Position numbers and translations under genes: made by a program. A stretch of DNA of 10,973 bases from Porphyromonadaceae bacterium UBA7572 (GTDB lineage Bacteria; Bacteroidota; Bacteroidia; Bacteroidales; Muribaculaceae), in assembly GCA_002476625.1 (NCBI GenBank), contig DLLC01000015.1, positions 1 to 10,973 on the forward strand. Reading direction: 5' to 3'. Below, piece by piece: positions 1 to 6,976 of the stretch. Under the pieces are notes generated by a model. The model saw only the letters and a program-made list of their open reading frames with translations, searched no databases and was not told the origin of the DNA. The first letter of the stretch is position 1; each line of letters starts with the position of its first letter.

Positions 1-1
1 G

Positions 2-139
2 CAGTTCTATTTGGACTTTGCACGTTTCGCCTTTCGCCCACATTCCATGGGCAAAAGCCTTAGCCGAGCTATGGTGGCGCTTTTGGGCGGTGTCCGTTTT
101 TTTCTTTGCGAAATTAGCTCTATCTTTGTGCATTGCTAA
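2..139 (+). other. Left-edge open frame, possible tail of an upstream gene
   Basis: The frame beginning at base 2 is open from the window edge to a TAA at 137-139, giving 45 codons. It could be the C-terminal end of a gene that starts outside the window, or chance. I recognise no domain in it. A different frame (from 18) is also open across this stretch and runs into the MBOAT gene out of frame, so an open frame alone is weak evidence here. A candidate promoter lies inside its last codons. Apart from that promoter and a 5-bp inverted repeat (GCCCA at 36-40, TGGGC at 48-52), I see nothing else in bases 1-205. Confidence 0.2.
121..128 (+). promoter_or_regulatory. Candidate Bacteroidetes -7 promoter box for the MBOAT operon
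   Basis: TATCTTTG matches the Bacteroidetes sigma-ABfr -7 consensus TAnnTTTG exactly. There is no clean TTTG -33 element at the usual 19-21 base spacing, only a T-rich run around 97-103. If active, transcription would start around 133-136, giving a leader of about 70 nt before the MBOAT ATG at 206. The box is inferred from sequence only. Confidence 0.45.
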
Positions 140-205
140 ATGGAATTGGCGGAAATGCGTCAGTTGCATTTCGTGCGCTTTCTTTATTCTGATATGTAAT
201 AAGAT

Positions 206-1651
206 ATGTCGTTTGTGTCGTTACAGTTCGTGGTGTTTCTGCCGCTGGTGTTTTTGCTCTACTGGTTTGTGTTCAAGCAGCACAAGTGGCAAAACCTCCT
301 GGTGGCGGTGGCGAGCTATGTGTTCTATGGCTGGTGGGACTGGCGATTCTTGTGCCTGATATTCTTTACCACCGTGTGCAGCTACGCCAGTGGCATCATG
401 ATAGAGCGGAGCGAGGGTCACAGAAAGGTGCAGAAGTTGATCAGCACGCTGAATATAGCCTTGAATCTTGGCATCTTGGGCGTGTTTAAATACTACAACT
501 TTTTTGTGGACAGCATGAATGAGCTGGTGGCGGCGTTTGGCTATGAGCTCGACTGGCCCACCGCCAATTTGATTCTGCCCGTGGGCATATCGTTCTACAC
601 CTTCCAGGCGCTCAGCTATTCTATCGACATCTACCGTGGGCAGATAAAGGCTTCGCGCGACTTTGTGGCGTTTGTGGCGTTTATCAGTTTCTTCCCCCAG
701 TTAGTGGCTGGCCCTATTGAGCGCGCCTCGCACTTGCTGCCCCAGTTTCTCGCCAAGCGCACCTTCGACTACGCGCGCGCTGTGGACGGCTGCCGTCAGA
801 TGCTGTGGGGCTTCTTCAAGAAGATGGTGGTAGCCGACATGTGCGCCACGGTGGTGAACTCCACATGGTCCGACTTCGACTCGACTTCCACGGTGAACCT
901 GTGGGTGACGATTGTGCTGTTCTCGTTTCAGATTTACTGCGACTTCTCCGCCTATAGCGATATAGCGATAGGGTGCGCGCGTCTGTTCGGCTTCGACCTT
1001 GTGAAGAACTTCAACTATCCCTATTTCTCGCGCAGCATACCGGAGTTTTGGCGGAGGTGGCACATGTCGCTCCTGTCGTGGTTTCGCGACTATGTGTATT
1101 TTCCTCTTGGCGGCAGCCGCTGCCCGAAGTGGCGTACGGTGCTGAACACCATCACCGTGTTTGTGATCAGCGGACTGTGGCATGGCGCGGCTTGGACTTT
1201 TGTGGTGTATGGACTGTTTCATGGCTTGATGTGCAGCTTCTATGTGGTGACGGGCATAAAAAGCAAATACGGGCATAATGTGGGTTACCAACGCCTGCTG
1301 CCCTTGCTCAAGGAACTGGGCATGATGCTGCTCACCTTTACGCTTGTGTCGCTGGCGAGGGTGCTTTTCCGTGCCGAGGGCAACTTGACGCTCGCCTTCG
1401 ACTATTACTCGCACCTGTTCTCCGCCACGGTGCTCTACGATGGCGACATCGTGGGCGCAAAGGCTCTGGCGGTGTGTGCGCTACTGGTGTGTGTTGAGTG
1501 GGTGAAGCGCGACTGCAACTATCCGCTGGAGCTGGTGTGCCATGGCTTGATGCGCTACCGGGTGGCGCGCTGGGCGCTGTATGTGGCGCTTGCGAGCATC
1601 ACGTTCTTCTGCCAGGCCGGGGAGCAGGACTTTATTTATTTCCAATTTTAG
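206..1651 (+). CDS. MBOAT-family membrane O-acyltransferase (AlgI/DltB-like)
   Basis: A 481-residue polytopic membrane protein of the MBOAT family, which moves acyl groups (usually acetyl) across or within the inner membrane onto envelope or secreted polymers. The family hallmark is clear: the stretch FWRRWHMSLLSWFRDYVYF contains His286, and the second block GLWHGAAWTF contains His326, the expected catalytic histidine. The N-terminus reads as hydrophobic helices and a YFPLGGSR motif follows the first block. Length fits AlgI-type proteins of about 460-520 residues. The ATG at 206 is the natural start, as hydrophobic MBOAT sequence begins at once. The next gene begins 9 bases after the stop, so the two are almost certainly co-transcribed. 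The acceptor cannot be read from sequence; alginate, peptidoglycan, teichoic-acid-like and capsule substrates are all known for relatives, and no glycan genes are visible alongside. Confidence 0.93.
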   Translation: MSFVSLQFVVFLPLVFLLYWFVFKQHKWQNLLVAVASYVFYGWWDWRFLCLIFFTTVCSYASGIMIERSEGHRKVQKLISTLNIALNLGILGVFKYYNFFVDSMNELVAAFGYELDWPTANLILPVGISFYTFQALSYSIDIYRGQIKASRDFVAFVAFISFFPQLVAGPIERASHLLPQFLAKRTFDYARAVDGCRQMLWGFFKKMVVADMCATVVNSTWSDFDSTSTVNLWVTIVLFSFQIYCDFSAYSDIAIGCARLFGFDLVKNFNYPYFSRSIPEFWRRWHMSLLSWFRDYVYFPLGGSRCPKWRTVLNTITVFVISGLWHGAAWTFVVYGLFHGLMCSFYVVTGIKSKYGHNVGYQRLLPLLKELGMMLLTFTLVSLARVLFRAEGNLTLAFDYYSHLFSATVLYDGDIVGAKALAVCALLVCVEWVKRDCNYPLELVCHGLMRYRVARWALYVALASITFFCQAGEQDFIYFQF

Positions 1652-1660
1652 AAGTAGAGC

Positions 1661-2590
1661 ATGAAGCGTTTTCTCACATATTCAGCTTTGTTTTTGGCGA
1701 TAATGACAGGCATTGTCACTGTGGCGGAAGTGGTGGCACGCCACTACCCCAACTCGTATGCCTACAAGAAGCAATGGATGGACCGCAACGCAGAGCGGGT
1801 GCGCACGCTGGTGCTGGGCGGTTCACACACCTATTATGCCGTGAAGCCCGATATGCTGGGGGCAGATGCGTTCAGCCTTGCCAACGTGTCGCAAGCCCCG
1901 GAATACGACTACTGGCTACTGCGCACCTACATTGACCGCTGCAAGCACTTGCGCACGGTGGTGATGGTGGCTGATGAGGCCAACTTTTTCGACCGTCCGA
2001 TGGAGGAAGAGGCGATTGAGTGGTACAGGTGCCGCTATTATAGAATGTATATGGGCTACCCGAAGCACAGTGTGTGGTCGAAGTATAATTTTGAGTGTAC
2101 GGACGTGGGCACTTTCAGCCGCAAGCTGCTGCCTGCGTTGAAGTTTCTGATGACGGGGAAATATCAGCTGGAGTGCGACTCTGTGGGCTTCGGCAATTCA
2201 TTCGACACACCCGGCCACTTCGACGAGAAGCGCATGGCCCAGCTTGCCGTGGGTGTGGCAGAGCGCCACCGGTGCACCGACTGGAGCCAAGTGAGCAGAA
2301 ACCTTGCCGATGTGATGGCGCTGGCACGGCTGTGCCAGCAGCGCCATGTGCGCCTCATCTTGGTCACGCCCCCTATGTGGAAAGGATTTGTGCAGAAAGT
2401 GAGTCGCAGGCAGTTGCGCGCCATGCGCTGGTGCATAGCGAAAGTGCAAAAAGCTACGGGCGCCCTGTATGCCGACTATCTGCTCGACCCGCGTTTCCAG
2501 GGCACAGACTTCCACGACCCCGACCACCTCTCCAAGCAAGGCGCCGTGAAGTTCACCGCCATCCTTCGCCACGACTTCGGCGGCTTCTGA
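1661..2590 (+). CDS. SGNH-hydrolase-like protein, likely partner of the MBOAT acyltransferase
   Basis: A 309-residue protein with an N-terminal hydrophobic helix (about residues 5-25) that should anchor it in the inner membrane with the rest in the periplasm. After it comes a block-I-like motif LGGSHTYYAV, with Ser55 followed by His56 where GDSL enzymes have their nucleophile, and near the C-terminus DFHDPDHLSKQG, in which Asp286 and His289 form the D-x-x-H pair of SGNH enzymes. This arrangement resembles AlgJ/AlgX and PatB proteins, which work with an MBOAT protein: the MBOAT brings the acyl group across the membrane and the SGNH protein places it on the polymer. The 9-base gap to the MBOAT gene supports such a pair. 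Sequence is otherwise divergent and I do not recognise a named gene. No convincing terminator follows before the metK promoter. Confidence 0.8.
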   Translation: MKRFLTYSALFLAIMTGIVTVAEVVARHYPNSYAYKKQWMDRNAERVRTLVLGGSHTYYAVKPDMLGADAFSLANVSQAPEYDYWLLRTYIDRCKHLRTVVMVADEANFFDRPMEEEAIEWYRCRYYRMYMGYPKHSVWSKYNFECTDVGTFSRKLLPALKFLMTGKYQLECDSVGFGNSFDTPGHFDEKRMAQLAVGVAERHRCTDWSQVSRNLADVMALARLCQQRHVRLILVTPPMWKGFVQKVSRRQLRAMRWCIAKVQKATGALYADYLLDPRFQGTDFHDPDHLSKQGAVKFTAILRHDFGGF

Positions 2591-2643
2591 CAGGGCGGGC
2601 GCATTGGCATAGCCGTCATCACCCGCGGTGCGCGAGATATTTA

Positions 2644-2675
2644 TTTGCGCAATTAGTGAAAATGCCGTAACTTTG
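2644..2675 (+). promoter_or_regulatory. metK promoter, Bacteroidetes type
   Basis: A -33 TTTG at 2644-2647 and a -7 TAACTTTG at 2668-2675 are separated by 20 bases, matching the Bacteroidetes housekeeping consensus (TTTG, 19-21 bases, TAnnTTTG). Transcription should begin around 2680-2683, leaving a leader of about 135-150 nt before metK. This is the best-formed promoter in the window. Confidence 0.8.
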
Positions 2676-2713
2676 CACCCGGAAATAGAAAAATACATTT
2701 TTGCAATAACCTA

Positions 2714-2759
2714 AGGTGGAAAAATTTGGCTGCTTGCAACCACTTGAAAAAATGCTAAA
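2714..2759 (+). promoter_or_regulatory. SAM-II (SAM-alpha)-like riboswitch aptamer in the metK leader
   Basis: The leader can fold as an H-type pseudoknot, the known SAM-II architecture. P1 pairs 2714-2719 (AGGTGG) with 2740-2745 (CCACTT), six pairs including one G-U. P2 pairs 2725-2730 (TTTGGC) with 2754-2759 (GCTAAA), six pairs including one G-U. The loops are 2720-2724 (five A), 2731-2739 and 2746-2753. The GCTTGCA segment before the P1 3' strand and the closing GCTAAA both match the SAM-II consensus as I remember it. One departure is loop 1, where the usual GAUUU reads AATTT. SAM-II aptamers are known from Alphaproteobacteria and Bacteroidetes ahead of methionine and SAM genes, so the position before metK fits product feedback. 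This was recognised by eye; no covariance search was run. Confidence 0.75.
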
Positions 2760-2799
2760 ACTGCGAATTATCCCTCACATATTCACAGCCTAATTAGCG

Positions 2800-2829
2800 T
2801 TTTTTCCACCATTAAAATGATGGAAAAAA
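2800..2829 (+). promoter_or_regulatory. Start-codon-sequestering hairpin, probable riboswitch expression platform
   Basis: TTTTTTCCACCAT (2800-2812) pairs with ATGATGGAAAAAA (2817-2829) in 12 of 13 positions; the only mismatch is C2809 against A2820, and the loop is TAAA (2813-2816). The 3' arm contains the ATGs at 2817 and 2820 and the first base of the ATG at 2829, so every plausible metK start is occluded. The left arm TTTTTCCACC (2801-2810) is also perfectly complementary over 10 bases to GGTGGAAAAA (2715-2724), which is the aptamer P1 5' strand plus loop 1. The two pairings exclude each other, which suggests a SAM-controlled translational switch. Confidence 0.65.
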
Positions 2830-4121
2830 TGAAGAATTACTTATTCACATCGGAATCCGTTTCCGAAGGGCACCCCGACAAGGTCGCCGACCAGATTAGC
2901 GACGCTATTCTTGACCAGTTTCTCGCTTTCGACGCCGATTCGAAAGTGGCTTGTGAAACCCTTGTGACCACCGGCCAGGTGGTGCTTGCCGGCGAGGTGA
3001 AGTCGAAGGCCTATATCGACCTCCCTGAAGTGGCGCGCCACACCATCAAGAAGATTGGCTACGACAAGAGCGAATACATGTTCGACGCCGACTCGTGCGG
3101 TGTGCTCACTGCCATCCATGAGCAGTCGGGCGACATCAACCGCGGTGTGGACCGCGCTGAGCGTGAGCGCCAGGGCGCCGGCGACCAGGGCATGATGTTT
3201 GGCTACGCCTGCACCGAGACTCCGAGCTACCTGCCTCTCACGCTTGACTTGGCGCACTTGCTGCTCATCAAGCTCGCCAAGCTGCGCAAAGGCCACGTGA
3301 TACCCTATCTCCGCCCCGACGCTAAGAGCCAGGTGACTGTGGAGTATGACGGCGAGAGCCACAAGCCTGTGCGGGTGCACACCATTGTGATCAGCACCCA
3401 GCACGACGACTTCGTGGACGCCAAGAAAGAGGGCATCACCCAGGAGGAGGCCGACCAGCGGATGCACGACCGCATTTATGGCGATGTGAAAAACGTGCTT
3501 TTGCCCACGCTCCTTGCCGACCTTCCGGAAGATGTGCGCGCACTATTCGACGACCAGCTCATTCTGCTGGTGAACCCCACTGGCAAATTTGTGATTGGCG
3601 GTCCTCACGGCGACACCGGCCTTACCGGGCGCAAGATAATTGTGGACACTTATGGCGGCCGTGGCGCACATGGCGGCGGTGCATTCTCCGGCAAAGACCC
3701 CAGCAAGGTGGACCGCAGCGCAGCCTACGCCGCGCGTCACATCGCTAAAAATGCCGTGGCGGCAGGAGTGGCCGACGAAATGCTCGTGCAAATCAGCTAC
3801 GCCATCGGGCAGGCCGAGCCGGTGAACTTCTTCGTGAACACCTACGGCACCGCCAAGGTGCCACTTGCCGACGAGGAGATCGCCGAGCGGCTCAGCGAGC
3901 TGTTCCCGCTCACGCCTTTCGCCATTGAGCAGCGGCTGAAGCTCCGCCAGCCTATTTATGAGGAAACTGCCGCCTATGGCCACATGGGCCGCAAGCCAAA
4001 GGTGGTGACCAAGCACTTTTCCTCGAAGTATGAAAAAAGGGAGTTTGACTTGAATGTGGAGCTCTTCACCTGGGAAAAGCTCGACTATGTGGAGCAAATT
4101 AAAGAAAAATTCGGCCTGTAG
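2817..4121 (+). CDS. metK: S-adenosylmethionine synthetase
   Basis: A 434-residue cytoplasmic methionine adenosyltransferase that makes SAM from methionine and ATP. Family signatures are all present: SEGHPDKVADQISDAILD near the N-terminus (ATP-binding His and metal-binding Asp), ACETLVTTGQV, the GAGDQGMMFGYA signature, and GGPHGDTGLTGRKIIVD followed by the glycine-rich GGGAFSGKDPSKVDRSAA signature. QISYAIGQAEP and the C-terminal ELFTWEKLDYV are typical of Bacteroidales MetK, which are about 50 residues longer than the E. coli enzyme. Three in-frame ATGs (2817, 2820, 2829) are possible starts. Relatives begin directly before YLFTSESVSEGHPDK, which favours 2829; 2817 is given as the outer limit. 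The gene has its own promoter, a riboswitch-like leader and a strong terminator, so it is a single-gene unit. Confidence 0.97.
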   Translation: MMEKMKNYLFTSESVSEGHPDKVADQISDAILDQFLAFDADSKVACETLVTTGQVVLAGEVKSKAYIDLPEVARHTIKKIGYDKSEYMFDADSCGVLTAIHEQSGDINRGVDRAERERQGAGDQGMMFGYACTETPSYLPLTLDLAHLLLIKLAKLRKGHVIPYLRPDAKSQVTVEYDGESHKPVRVHTIVISTQHDDFVDAKKEGITQEEADQRMHDRIYGDVKNVLLPTLLADLPEDVRALFDDQLILLVNPTGKFVIGGPHGDTGLTGRKIIVDTYGGRGAHGGGAFSGKDPSKVDRSAAYAARHIAKNAVAAGVADEMLVQISYAIGQAEPVNFFVNTYGTAKVPLADEEIAERLSELFPLTPFAIEQRLKLRQPIYEETAAYGHMGRKPKVVTKHFSSKYEKREFDLNVELFTWEKLDYVEQIKEKFGL

Positions 4122-4149
4122 GCTTCGTCGCTAACAGCCCGCAACATAT

Positions 4150-4196
4150 AAAGAGCCACTCTTCGCGCATCTTCGCGCGGTAGAGTGGCTCTTTTT
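4150..4196 (+). terminator. Intrinsic terminator of metK
   Basis: AAAGAGCCACTCT (4150-4162) and AGAGTGGCTCTTT (4182-4194) form a perfect 13-bp stem. CGCGC (4164-4168) and GCGCG (4175-4179) extend it through a one-base bulge to a 6-base loop. A run of five T (4192-4196) completes the intrinsic terminator. It begins 28 bases after the metK stop and insulates the PBP gene. Confidence 0.9.
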
Positions 4197-4284
4197 GCGC
4201 ACGTAGGCAGAGAAATATGCCCTTTTATGAGGGTGTTTAACTCAATTTATTGCTAAAAGCTATTTTTACTACCAAGGAAATTAC

Positions 4285-4292
4285 TACATTTG
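4285..4292 (+). promoter_or_regulatory. Candidate -7 promoter box for the PBP gene
   Basis: TACATTTG matches TAnnTTTG. The -33 region is only T-rich (4263-4267) with no exact TTTG. The predicted transcript start near 4298-4300 leaves a leader of about 20 nt to the ATG at 4320. The box contains the in-frame TTG at 4290, so that TTG would not be transcribed and cannot be the start codon. Confidence 0.6.
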
Positions 4293-4319
4293 CATCATTA
4301 TTCTATAATCTGCATAAGA

Positions 4320-6851
4320 ATGGCATCAAACAAAACAAGCATCTTTACGAAAGCAGGACACCTGCTCGGCTCCATAGGCCGCGGAATCCGCTCATTCTGG
4401 CGGTGGTATAAGAGCATATATGTGGGCCGTCCGTGGTATGTGAAAACGGTTTCGGCCATTGCTTCTTTTTTGGTGTTCAGCGTGGTGTACTCGCTGATGG
4501 TGTTTTTCAATTTCCTGTGGCTCTTTGGCAAGTCGCCGTCCATCAGCAGCATTATGAACCCCAAGACCAACAATGCCTCCTACGTTTACAGCGCCGACGG
4601 GCAGCTACTCTGCAAATTCTTCGACGAGAACCGCACCCCGGTGAAGTACAGCGAAGTGTCGCCCCAGTTCTTCCAGGCGCTGATCGACACTGAAGACGAG
4701 CGCTTCCACTCCCACCATGGCGTGGACTTCAAGGGAATGGGTGCCGCGGTGAAAGACTTGGTGGTGCACCAGCGCGCCCGTGGCGCGTCCACCATCACGC
4801 AGCAGCTGGTGAAGAACATGTTCAAGGTGCGCACAGAGTATTCCACAGGCTTGCTTGGCAAGATTCCGGGGCTTCGCATGATGATAATGAAGACCAAGGA
4901 GATTCTGCTGGCATTTGTGATTGAGTCACAGTTCTCAAAAGACGAGATTATCACCATGTATGCCAACACGGTGGACTTTGGCAACGAGGCATACGGCATC
5001 AAGACGGCTGCCCGTACCTACTACAACACCACCCCCGACAGCCTTACGGTGGACCAGAGCGCCACTTTGGTGGGACTGCTCAAGGCCACATCGAGCTACA
5101 ATCCGAAGAAGAACCCTAAGCGGAGTATGGAGCGCCGCAATGTGGTGCTCCACAATATGGTGATTCACGGGCATCTCGCCGACACCACTTACCAACGGCT
5201 GAAGACGGAGCCCACGCCCCTGCACTTCACTGTGGAGAACGCCACCAGCGGACGCGCACAGTACTTCCGCAACGCCATCGACGGCGATGAGCAGCTGAAG
5301 GAATGGCGCGAGAAGAATGGCGTGAACTTCTACACCGACGGCCTGAAAATCTACACCACGCTCGACTCCCGTATGCAAAACTACGCCGAGGAGGCGGTGC
5401 TGGAGAAAATGTATGAGATTCAGCAGCGGTTCAACGGCCGGTGGGGCGACGACCCCTGCTGGGTGGACGAGAACGGCAACGTGGTGCCGGGATTCGTGGA
5501 GAGCGTGGCGCAGAAGACCCCTTACTATAAAATGCTGGAGTCGAAATACCCCAATCACCCCGACTCCATTCGCCACTATATGAACACCCCGCGCGAAATG
5601 CGTATGTTTGAATACAAGAAAGAGGGCGGAAAGGTGGTGGCCAGCTCCAAGATGATGAATATCACCCCGATGGACTCGGTGGCCTATATGCTTCACTTTA
5701 TGCACGCCTCACTGGTGGCCATGGACCCGCGTAACGGCTTTGTGAAGGCCTGGGTGGGCGACATCGACTACAAGACCTGGCAATACGACAAGGTGACCTC
5801 CAGTCGCCAGTCGGGCTCCACTTTCAAGCTGTTCGTTTACTCGGCTGCCATGGAGCAGGGGCTCACGCCATGTGACACGGAACTGGACGAGATTTTCCAC
5901 TGGGACGTGTACGACGACAACAAAAAGCAGATGGTGGACTATTCGCCCCGCAATGCCAACGGACGCTGCACCGGCGGACAGATGACCTTCCGCGAGGCGT
6001 TTGCGCGCAGTGTCAATATAGTGGCTGTGCGCGTGGGCAAGCGCGTGGGCTTCAACAATGTGCGCGCCACCGCCGAGGTGATGGGCATCAAGTCGCCACT
6101 GCGCCCCGACAATGCCAACGAAGACAAGCCGTCGATATGCTTGGGCTCTATGGATGTGAACCTGCTTGAGATGGTGAACGGCTATGGCACTGTGGCGAAC
6201 TATGGCAAGCACATCGACCCTGTGCTGGTCACCCGCATCGTGCGCACCAAGCCCGACGGCTCTGAAGAGGTGATCTATAACTACGCTGATGAGGTGAGCG
6301 CCAACGAGGCCATCTCGGCGCGCGCCGCCTACTTTATGCAGAAGATGCTGAGCTTCGGCCTCTACGACGGGGGAGGCACTTCGCAGCCGCTGACCGACTA
6401 TGTGGACCCCTATCTCAACACCACCGACTTCGGCGGCAAGACGGGCACGAGCAACAACTACAGCGACGCTTGGTTTGTGGGCACTTCGCCCAACCTCGTG
6501 GCGGGCGTGTGGGTAGGCGGTGAGTACCGATGCATCCACTTCACATCGGGCGCGCAGGGCCAGGGCAGCCGCACGGCATTGCCCATCTGTGGCCGGTTCT
6601 TCCAGAAGGTGTGGGGCGATAGCCGCCTGCGTCCGCTTGTGAGCGCAAAATATGTGGGCATGAACATGCCAAGCTCCACCTATGAGTGCGCCGGTGTGGA
6701 GGTTGAGACCGACACTAATGAATACCAGTCCGATACGGTGATTGTGAACGATGTGGAGGATATTCCAGAAGGTGGTGATGTGCCGCCAGTAGAAGCACCC
6801 GCCGCCACACCCTCGCCTGCCGAACCCATTGAGCCGGGTCAGGAAATGTAG
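4320..6851 (+). CDS. Class A penicillin-binding protein (bifunctional glycosyltransferase/transpeptidase)
   Basis: An 843-residue PBP1A-type enzyme that polymerises lipid II and cross-links peptidoglycan in the periplasm. It has a basic cytoplasmic N-terminus and a single membrane segment at about residues 43-69. The GT51 domain follows with EDERFHSHHGVD (catalytic Glu125), RGASTITQQLVKNMF, KEILLAFVIE and MYANTVDFGNEAYGIKTAA. The transpeptidase domain carries all three active-site motifs: SGSTFK (nucleophile Ser500, Lys503), SVN (564-566) and KTGT (707-710). A long insert separates the domains, and the last 30 or so residues are a Pro/Glu-rich, probably disordered tail. ATG 4320 (MASNK) is preferred over an upstream TTG at 4290 that lies within the promoter. 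Class A PBPs of Bacteroidetes are often named mrcA, ponA or pbp1A; paralogue identity is not assigned here. Confidence 0.95.
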   Translation: MASNKTSIFTKAGHLLGSIGRGIRSFWRWYKSIYVGRPWYVKTVSAIASFLVFSVVYSLMVFFNFLWLFGKSPSISSIMNPKTNNASYVYSADGQLLCKFFDENRTPVKYSEVSPQFFQALIDTEDERFHSHHGVDFKGMGAAVKDLVVHQRARGASTITQQLVKNMFKVRTEYSTGLLGKIPGLRMMIMKTKEILLAFVIESQFSKDEIITMYANTVDFGNEAYGIKTAARTYYNTTPDSLTVDQSATLVGLLKATSSYNPKKNPKRSMERRNVVLHNMVIHGHLADTTYQRLKTEPTPLHFTVENATSGRAQYFRNAIDGDEQLKEWREKNGVNFYTDGLKIYTTLDSRMQNYAEEAVLEKMYEIQQRFNGRWGDDPCWVDENGNVVPGFVESVAQKTPYYKMLESKYPNHPDSIRHYMNTPREMRMFEYKKEGGKVVASSKMMNITPMDSVAYMLHFMHASLVAMDPRNGFVKAWVGDIDYKTWQYDKVTSSRQSGSTFKLFVYSAAMEQGLTPCDTELDEIFHWDVYDDNKKQMVDYSPRNANGRCTGGQMTFREAFARSVNIVAVRVGKRVGFNNVRATAEVMGIKSPLRPDNANEDKPSICLGSMDVNLLEMVNGYGTVANYGKHIDPVLVTRIVRTKPDGSEEVIYNYADEVSANEAISARAAYFMQKMLSFGLYDGGGTSQPLTDYVDPYLNTTDFGGKTGTSNNYSDAWFVGTSPNLVAGVWVGGEYRCIHFTSGAQGQGSRTALPICGRFFQKVWGDSRLRPLVSAKYVGMNMPSSTYECAGVEVETDTNEYQSDTVIVNDVEDIPEGGDVPPVEAPAATPSPAEPIEPGQEM

Positions 6852-6874
6852 GCCTACGACATCGATAGCTATAA

Positions 6875-6953
6875 ATTAAACCACGAATTTCACGAATAGC
6901 ACGAATTTATTATAATAATTATTCGTGTGGATTCGTGAAATTCGTGGTTTAAT
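6875..6953. repeat. Long inverted repeat of CACGAAT units between convergent genes
   Basis: The outer arms 6875-6897 and 6931-6953 are perfect reverse complements over 23 bases. After a small internal loop (AG against TGG) a further 7 pairs form (6900-6906 with 6921-6927), closed by an AT-rich, partly self-complementary loop. Each arm holds three copies of ACGAAT or its complement at roughly 9-10-base steps. It sits between the convergent PBP and dehydrogenase genes, starting 23 bases after the PBP stop, so it could serve as a two-way terminator, although no T-run follows in the usual way. Similar CACGAAT-type intergenic repeats occur, from memory, as dispersed elements in Bacteroidetes genomes. 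Only one copy is present here. Confidence 0.85.
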
Positions 6954-6976
6954 TGTGTCACTATGAATGATAGGGG

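Noticed and set aside
36..52. Short inverted repeat GCCCA/TGGGC as a terminator
   Set aside because: Only five pairs and no adjacent T-run suitable for termination.
701..1414. 237-codon minus-strand frame inside the MBOAT gene
   Set aside because: It is antisense to the conserved MBOAT catalytic region, and the predicted product has no recognisable domain.
2591..2643. Possible terminator of the MBOAT/SGNH operon in the GC-rich stretch after 2590
   Set aside because: I found only very short self-complementary pieces and no T-tract, so read-through into the metK leader cannot be excluded.
4290..4319. In-frame TTG at 4290 as the PBP start, adding 10 residues
   Set aside because: It lies within the predicted -7 promoter box and upstream of the expected transcript start; the ATG at 4320 opens a normal PBP N-terminus.
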